A stretch of 64,000 nt of DNA from Emydura subglobosa (lineage: Eukaryota; Chordata; Testudines; Chelidae), in assembly GCA_007922225.1 (NCBI GenBank), contig ML679966.1, positions 52,539,583 to 52,603,582 of the forward strand, read 5' to 3'. Position 1 is the stretch's first letter. Each line of letters starts with the position of its first letter. The translations under genes and the position numbers were made by a program. Below the pieces are notes generated by a model. That model saw only the letters and a program-made list of their open reading frames with translations, made no database searches and was not told the DNA's origin. Below are positions 58,523 to 64,000 of the stretch, piece by piece.

Positions 58523-61500
58523 CTGTGCAGAACAATTGGCTCTTCCACTTGAAATAACATGGAATTTGTTTAGCTGATGGTTACAGGTCTCTTGTCCCAC
58601 ATTGCAAATCAGCCATTACAGGATATAATTATACGATCATAGACACAAAACTAGTACATTACACCTTGAAATATTTGTGTTTCTGCCAAAAAATGACTGC
58701 TTTTCTAATTGTTTTAGAAATGAAACCAGAAGTGGAACTTCTCTGATTTCACGTAAGCCTGAGCTGTATTCTCTGTGGGAAACTGCTACACAAAATGATA
58801 CGATGGCTTTTCTTTTCCATTAATCTTTATTGGTTATTTTATTTATTCTGCAAAACTGTAATGATAAAGCCTGTTTTTTTAAGTTTTCTATATCAACTTG
58901 TGTTGCTTCATGTAAAAATGATGAAGACCTTCACTGTTCTAGCAATTGAAAAATCATTTATCATATTGTTTATAATTTATATTAAACCATGGTGGTAACG
59001 CAGCTGGTGCATTTCTACACTTTTTTTTTTCTTTAAGTTGACTTCACGATAACTTAAGACCCTGTTCTCTTCTGTACATGAGGAAGTTTCCATTTTAAAG
59101 ATGTAAACAAAATACGGAGCCTGTTCAGATAGGACTATTCCTATCAATTTGTTTCAGCTTTGGGACTGCTATTGCTCCTTTGAGGGTTGTCTGTTCAGAT
59201 CCACACAACATTCAGCACCTATTGGTGGCTGTTAGAGGCAGTGCAGCCTCTCTCATAGATTTGAACGTTTGGACTCAAGGTACATAAGGAAGTAAGGACT
59301 CAATCACCTTCTATTGCATTATGAAAACTGAAGACAGCGAAACTGGAACCCTCTAACTCCTTCACACCCCTCTCATGGGCTGTGTGTCCAGGGATCCGCA
59401 ACAATTCTGTTCAGGTTTTTATAAAGCCTTTCAGTGTAGCAACTAAGTGTTTTTGGGCACAGACTAATTGATGTGACTAGCTTCTGTCACATGTGCTTCT
59501 TTCTTGCTTCCTTTATCCTGCAGAAAGCATGTGTGAATTTTAAGCTTTTTGTTTTTAAATTATGCATGTTGTACTATCTATTTTTATTAGTTAAAATAAG
59601 GTCAAAGAAATGCTCTTCTTGCAGTTGGAATGGAAACTAGAAAGGTTCATAATGGTTATTAGACCTGTGGGAGATCCTTCCCCAGTCTTGGATCAGCCCC
59701 CAAGAAAACTCAGTCTATTGCACGCACAGGTCCACAAACTATATTAGTTGTTATTGGCGTCATAGCTGTTATTGGTCTTCAGTATGGCCAGTTGCAGGGG
59801 AAAAAATAATAATCAGGCTCAATTCACTTTGTCTACTGAGAAACTAAAATGTTGGCTTCTCACAAACATGCCTTATGCTCAAACTGACTAAATAAGGGTC
59901 ATTCTTGGAGAGAAATACGGTCATGTAGCCTTCACCCCTCTAGTCCATAAAGAAAGAGTCTCAGACTCAACTGTTCCTGCTAGATGAGGCACTGAAGACC
60001 AATCAGACTGAGTCAGTCACTGATCTTCATCTCAACTTCCTTTAGCTTTGGTGTTGAAACCTCCAGTTAAGGTGGTATATTTGAGGACTGTGTGGGAATT
60101 GCAAGCTCTTGCTTTAAGAGTGTGTATACTGGTGGATTTCTGGTCCTGCTCGTAGACTAAAGGGGCTCTGTAGCAAGGAGTGCCAGCAGAGTTGGTCTGA
60201 AAAGGTAAGTTGGTCAACTTAAAGCACGATGAGGTGAATCGTACTCCATTGCCTAAGGGAGAAGCCTGTTTTCTCTCATTCTGTTTTGAGTTCTTGGGTG
60301 TTCTTTCTGAATTCAATCTTTCAGCAAGAATAGTTTTTTTTCCCATCCAACTTCTGTGTTTATTCCATGAACATAACTTTTACCAGCTTTTACAGATATT
60401 GTGTCAGAATCAGTTTAAAATTGTCTATCTAGATCCAGAAATTCTGACCCCAGTCATCTGGAATATGGTACTTTAAGATACTGAACGTTTCTGAGAACTG
60501 CAACAGATTTTACCAGAGTCACTGGTCTTCCACAAGAAAGACTTTTTGTTTTAAAATGCAAAATGTTTTCATTTGGATATTATATGGAGGAGCCAGCCAG
60601 CTGCAGAAAGCAGTTCAAGAAGAACTGCTGTGCTGGAGAGAGAATGGGGGAAAATGGGGCCTAGCCAGAGCCATTACTCACCTTTAGTATTCCCCTGGCC
60701 CAGACTATGCAGGGGAGACCTCTTCTCCTGTACAGAGCACTATGATCTATGGGCATCCCTCTAATTCCTGCTCATGGTAAAGTCCAAGGCTTTTGGGAAA
60801 GACAATGCTGGGAGGAACCACCAAGAGTCTGCAGCCAGCAGAAAGCAGCTAAAGTAGAGCCTAAGGGACACTCATAATATTAACAAATTGTTTTCTGAAT
60901 TTCACTCTCCATGTTCACTTTGAACATTTTCTCCCCTCCTGTTGATTGGGTACTTGCTTCAAGCCCTCCTTTCCCTTGTCTTTCTAACTAGACAATCCCC
61001 TCCTAGCATAACCCCGCTGAAAGGAACAAAATGAAACCAATGAATTAATAAATCGTGACACTCGCACGATTTTTGCTATCATCGCATTTTTTCACTCTGC
61101 TTGTTTGTTATATCCCTTTCCCCATTGCACTATTATAATAAATATAATAATAAATCTCATTATGGGTTTTCAGCAAAGGTGATGGATGTTTCATTAACTT
61201 CCACAATTGCTTTTATTTTGGGATATTTGTTATCACACTGAGGAGTCTGCTTTGCTCCCAGGTACAGTTAAAGTCAATTAGGCAGTTCTATGAACATTCC
61301 TTCCAGACCTGGCTAGGAGTAGAGAGACATCACGCATTTAACTGTTTAAAGATTTTCAGACAGACTGATGAAAATGAAATGAATACTGTCATGTCTGGGT
61401 TTGAATCCAGTGCTCACCAAATTGATGAAATTACTGTTTAAGTCTCTGATGGAATATTTGCTGAGGCAATAAATGCAGCCAATCAGATACAAGCCCAATG

Positions 61501-62350
61501 GCTCACCTATACAGCAGTATTTTCTAAAGATAAAGTGATATTTTTCTCACACTAAATTCCTGCCTAAAGTTGGGATCTACACAGGAAATAGAAATACGGG
61601 AAATAGAAAGGTTAATTGGCAATAACTGTAGTTCTTCAAGTAGACTGCCGGTATAGATTTAATCTCTCCATCCTCCTTCTTCCAAGGTCTTTGACATGGA
61701 CCATAATTAAAAAGAAAGGAACTGAAGCGTGCTTGGACCCAAAGTTTCTTATATATAAGAAGCATGAATATTTGGCTCATTAAGAAAGCATGCGCAGTCC
61801 CTGTTATTCACTGCTCTTCAGAGGATTTTGAACCTACATCCCAAGTGTGTAGATCTTTCTAGTCTACATGAATTACTACAATTCCTAATAAGTAAACTTG
61901 CTATCTTTCTTATTCAAGAAATCTGGAATGAAGTGAAGATTCTGAAATGGCTTTAATGCTAATCTTCATGTTACATAATAAGCAAGAAATTTACCAATTG
62001 TTCACTGTAAGACTCAGATTAATAAAATGGATAATGTTGATAGAATGTTGTTCCCTATTCTCCACTTCTTAATAGAAATTACTGAAAACCAAGTTGTACC
62101 AAATGGTTCTAGTGCTGGAGATATTTGATTTTAAAGTAAAAGCAACCATAGTTCAGAATATGAAAAGTCTGGTGTATAGAATGCCATTTTTTCTTTTAAA
62201 AATATTGGAAGTTAGCTAAAGAACTACTCATTAAAAAAGTCACATCTTTCAATATTTTTCACCAAGTGGTGAAAAATAACTATGTGTCATTTAATAGTTA
62301 TAATTGCAACTAAGTTGATTTGGAAAGCCAGAAGTCAAAACCTGCTAGTC
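58521..62350. other. AT-rich DNA, no gene recognised
   Basis: No domain-bearing ORF, RNA gene or confident repeat. The 88-104 codon frames at 60.03-60.48 kb overlap on opposite strands and lack splice or start context. Confidence 0.4.
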
Positions 62351-62415
62351 TAGTGTTTCTCAGACTGGTGGTCCAGACCCAAAAGGAGGTTGCACAAGTG
62401 GTTACGATGACATCA
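62351..62415 (+). mobile_element. hAT-type transposon end fragment
   Basis: TAGTGTTTCTCAGACTGGTGG, then TCCAGACCCAAAAGGAGGTTGC, matches the outer end of Charlie/Zaphod-like hAT elements (CAGTGTTTCTCAAAC...GACCC.AAAGTGGGT.GC). The inner part and second terminus are not found. Confidence 0.45.
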
Positions 62416-64000
62416 TTGGCACTAACTCTTCAATTCCTGTCCACACCATCAGGATCAAATAATTCTGAAGGAGCGCATAAGGAAGACTTGAAGAATGGAT
62501 CAATATAGGAACACTACTAACATCCCTGGGGCTATTCATTCATGTAAGACAAACAGAATTTGGCTTGAACTCAAAAGAGACCTATGATTAAAGTCATACA
62601 TTTTATTCAAAAGTTAGAGTTATATGAATCAAAGCTATTCATCCATAATCTTTTCCATGAACACTTTTTTAAAGCCAAATACAGGATAATGTACCCCAAA
62701 TGTACATAATAAATTATATGACACTGAAGATGTTTCTGTGATACTATAAATCATTAGAACAAAAGTTTCCGTGTGGTTTACTCAAGACTCATTAAAATGA
62801 ATGAGGATCTGCGATCAGCTGAAATAAAACATTATATTTATCCCACCAATGAAGAATAATCTGACAGAAAAGATTGTTTAAAATCCACAAGCAGATTTCA
62901 AGGCTTTTGCTTTCAAACAGACCCAGTCAAATGAATGAACTAAATACTTCAATTCATACCATTTTCACAACAGGCTCTCTGTAGCAATTTATTTTTATGT
63001 TTTAAATATTTTGACAGTTTTTAGTTCAGAATAATTTTCTCAATTTCTATGATAATGGAGTTGTAATGAAATACTTTATCTACTTGAGTCACCTCATCTT
63101 GCCTAACTAGCTGTTGATAAATAGCAACAAGATTATGGACTGAAAAAATTGAAATAGCTAACAGATACATTTCAATACAGACCCAATTCTGCACTCTGTT
63201 TGGAATCCAAAACACTCATTAATATCAGGCCAAGGATTAGACCCTAAAAGAACTTTCTATTTTGCCGTCACTAGTAATAAATTGAAGGTTTGTTCAGACG
63301 AACCATCAGTCATATTAAGAAGTAGGCTGATATTGTAACAATTTAACAGCATAGGGCCAGATTCACTCCATAAACCCAAACTCTACGTTTCTCCCCAACC
63401 TGTGATTGAAAGTTATCCAGGGAGCCCAGGGCCAAGTAATGCAGTAAAAGTTGGCAGGAATGCCCAGGAGGGGATGAATCACAGTTTTTCTGGGAAGCCT
63501 CTACTAGTCAGGGTCTTCTGGAACCCCAGCCTGAATTTTAAAGTTGCTTTCTCCCTGAGGTTGAATTGTACAGCACCACCATCTGCCCTACCTAGGGGAA
63601 ATTCCACTGTGTCACAGCTGTGAAAGTGAATATGGCTTATAAATTCTTCATGGGCACTGCCAACATACTCACCAGTAATTGGTCAAATCTTCAGAACATG
63701 TCACTATACTGTACTAATTGAGGTGCACGTGTACACACACACAAATACACACACATTTTAAAACATATACAATTTTTTAGTTTAGTAGTTTTAATAAATA
63801 TATTTGTGTGTTTTCCAAATTTTAACTTGTGAGAGAGCAGAGAAACTGCCACTCAGCACAGTGGGGGTAAAAGAAAAACTTTGGGTTCAGCTATCCTTGA
63901 GGGGGAAAAAAGAAGGGAGCCTGGCTCACATGGGGGCTGGCTGGTGAGGAGACAGGAGCTCTCTGGCTGCTGCCTGGCCAAAGGGATGGATCAGCAACCA
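62416..64000. other. AT-rich DNA, no gene recognised
   Basis: A MITE half copy may start at 63355 (GGGCCAGATTCACTCC). A short CA run lies at 63733-63753. The last 170 bp are more GC-rich (CTGGCTCACATGGGGGCTGG), perhaps the start of another repeat or a feature beyond the edge. Confidence 0.4.

Noticed and set aside
58373..58600. 75-codon frame with CVCVCV and RERERE
   Set aside because: Translation of the (TC)n(AC)n microsatellite.
1..64000. CRISPR arrays, operons, bacterial promoters or terminators
   Set aside because: No regularly spaced repeats, no ribosome-binding-site gene organisation; all evidence points to a vertebrate nuclear genome.

Overview
The window looks like nuclear DNA of a non-mammalian amniote, most likely a turtle (a crocodilian is the main alternative). 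The reasons are a CR1 LINE with the reptile/bird 3' end and octamer tail, a two-gene PIF/Harbinger element (DDE transposase plus Myb/SANT-like protein), a Penelope-like element with a GIY-YIG remnant, a CORE-SINE, and many short palindromic MITEs of the kind abundant in turtles. Family names rest on recognising sequence and protein motifs, not on a database search. I see no convincing intact host gene, rRNA, tRNA gene or CRISPR in the 64 kb. The DNA is mostly AT-rich intergenic or intronic sequence, and nearly all coding signal comes from transposons. | Layout. 1-0.87 kb: GC-rich block with an open frame running in from the left edge and a possible splice donor at 272/273, of retroelement or unknown-gene origin. 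0.9-11 kb: AT-rich DNA with a small MITE, an LTR-like remnant (3.55-4.41 kb), a GC-rich patch near 5.1 kb, an A/T-rich MITE and a C/T tract. 11.2-11.6 kb: LINE reverse transcriptase fragment on the minus strand. 12.65-14.72 kb: decayed Harbinger element with convergent transposase (+) and Myb/SANT (-) pseudogenes. 17-18 kb: palindromic MITEs. 19.8-20.2 kb: LTR-like block. 21.67-22.02 kb: GC-rich hAT-type element with a perfect 8-bp target duplication. 22.47-24.76 kb: nested cluster in which a CR1/L2-like LINE is split by a solo LTR and followed by a head-to-head Penelope-like fragment and a MITE half. 25.85-26.2 kb: antisense CR1. 26.6-36.1 kb: MITEs, one with TGA target duplications, a recurring unclassified repeat, a long purine-rich element and MIR-type SINE pieces. 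36-49.7 kb: sparse DNA with LINE tails at 41.5 and 45 kb and an LTR-like block at 47 kb. 49.73-50.63 kb: the youngest-looking CR1, with a 229-codon open tail and a clean micro-inversion. 50.6-64 kb: old repeats, a near-complete CORE-SINE (53.94-54.16 kb), an LTR-like block (54.59-55.24 kb), microsatellites and otherwise unassigned DNA. | The genes do not form a pathway. The window records successive transposon insertions, with several informative junctions (target duplications, nesting, inversions).
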